DNA from: Pseudomonadota bacterium
GTDB lineage: Bacteria; Pseudomonadota; Gammaproteobacteria; Burkholderiales; Burkholderiaceae_D
Assembly: GCA_023391395.1 (NCBI GenBank)
Contig: JAEWBA010000182.1
Span: forward strand, 1 to 5,751
DNA: 5,751 nt
Direction: 5' to 3'
In this document: in pieces, positions 5,663 to 5,751 of the stretch
How the letters are laid out: the number at the start of each line of letters is the position of its first letter
Numbering within the stretch: the stretch's first letter is position 1
Position numbers and translations under genes: made by a program
The notes under the pieces: model-generated
Database searches by the model: none
The model's input: only the letters and a program-made list of their open reading frames with translations
Told to the model about the DNA's origin: nothing

Positions 5663-5736
5663 GCCCTAACGCCACGGCACTGGGGGAACGTCGTGCATCC
5701 CCAAAATTTTTGACCCGCCTTTACGCCTTGTTGGGC
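5663..5736 (-). other. integron attC-like recombination site (imperfect)
   Basis: Read on the minus strand, this 74-base segment opens with GCCCAACAAGGCG, a perfect RYYYAAC core plus a typical attC spacer. It continues with TAAAGGCGGGTC, much like the L box of many chromosomal-integron sites, and closes with TGGCGTTAGGGC, close to the GTTRRRY core. The ends pair as GCCC-AAC with GTT-A-GGGC, leaving one bulged A. Against the call: the inner L boxes pair poorly (GGC/GCC only), and the central hairpin GGGGA...TCCCC has only 5 bp. The orientation matches the lipoprotein gene, so it could be the site closing an upstream cassette beyond the window. No matching second site is seen after the lipoprotein gene. 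Confidence 0.4.
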
Positions 5737-5751
5737 CACCCGAATCATCAT

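Overview
The window looks like a piece of chromosome from a GC-rich proteobacterium. A betaproteobacterium is my best guess, from the strong GC bias at third codon positions, the clear Shine-Dalgarno sites and the mix of families (HDOD, DUF1993, DUF3297). This is an inference, not a placement. I see no tRNA, rRNA, CRISPR array, transposase or phage gene.

Layout, left to right. (1) 1-739, minus: the N-terminal 246 residues of an MDR-superfamily NADP-dependent oxidoreductase of the CurA/prostaglandin-reductase type, cut by the window edge. (2) 842-1669, minus: a single-domain HDOD protein, probably regulatory. (3) 1670-2060: a 391-base stretch with no convincing gene. (4) 2061-3239, minus: a 12-helix MFS transporter of the monocarboxylate/OFA type. 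(5) 3513-3716, minus: an acidic 67-residue protein of unknown function. (6) 3992-4501, plus: a DUF1993 protein, the only plus-strand gene, divergent from the 67-residue gene. Its leader holds a REP-like GC hairpin. (7) 4533-4560: a near-perfect terminator hairpin between convergent genes. (8) 4581-4829, minus: a DUF3297 protein. (9) 5029-5574, minus: a predicted lipoprotein with much lower GC than its neighbours. An integron attC-like sequence lies at 5663-5736, in front of its start.

The genes do not form an obvious pathway. Most are separated by 70 to 390 bases, each appears to be its own transcription unit, and no operon is evident. Most of the window reads as ordinary housekeeping and accessory chromosome. 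The part most worth a second look is the right end: a compositionally foreign lipoprotein gene with an attC-like element upstream and a short motif of the kind found near REP/RAYT elements at its stop codon. I did not find a convincing new multi-gene system.
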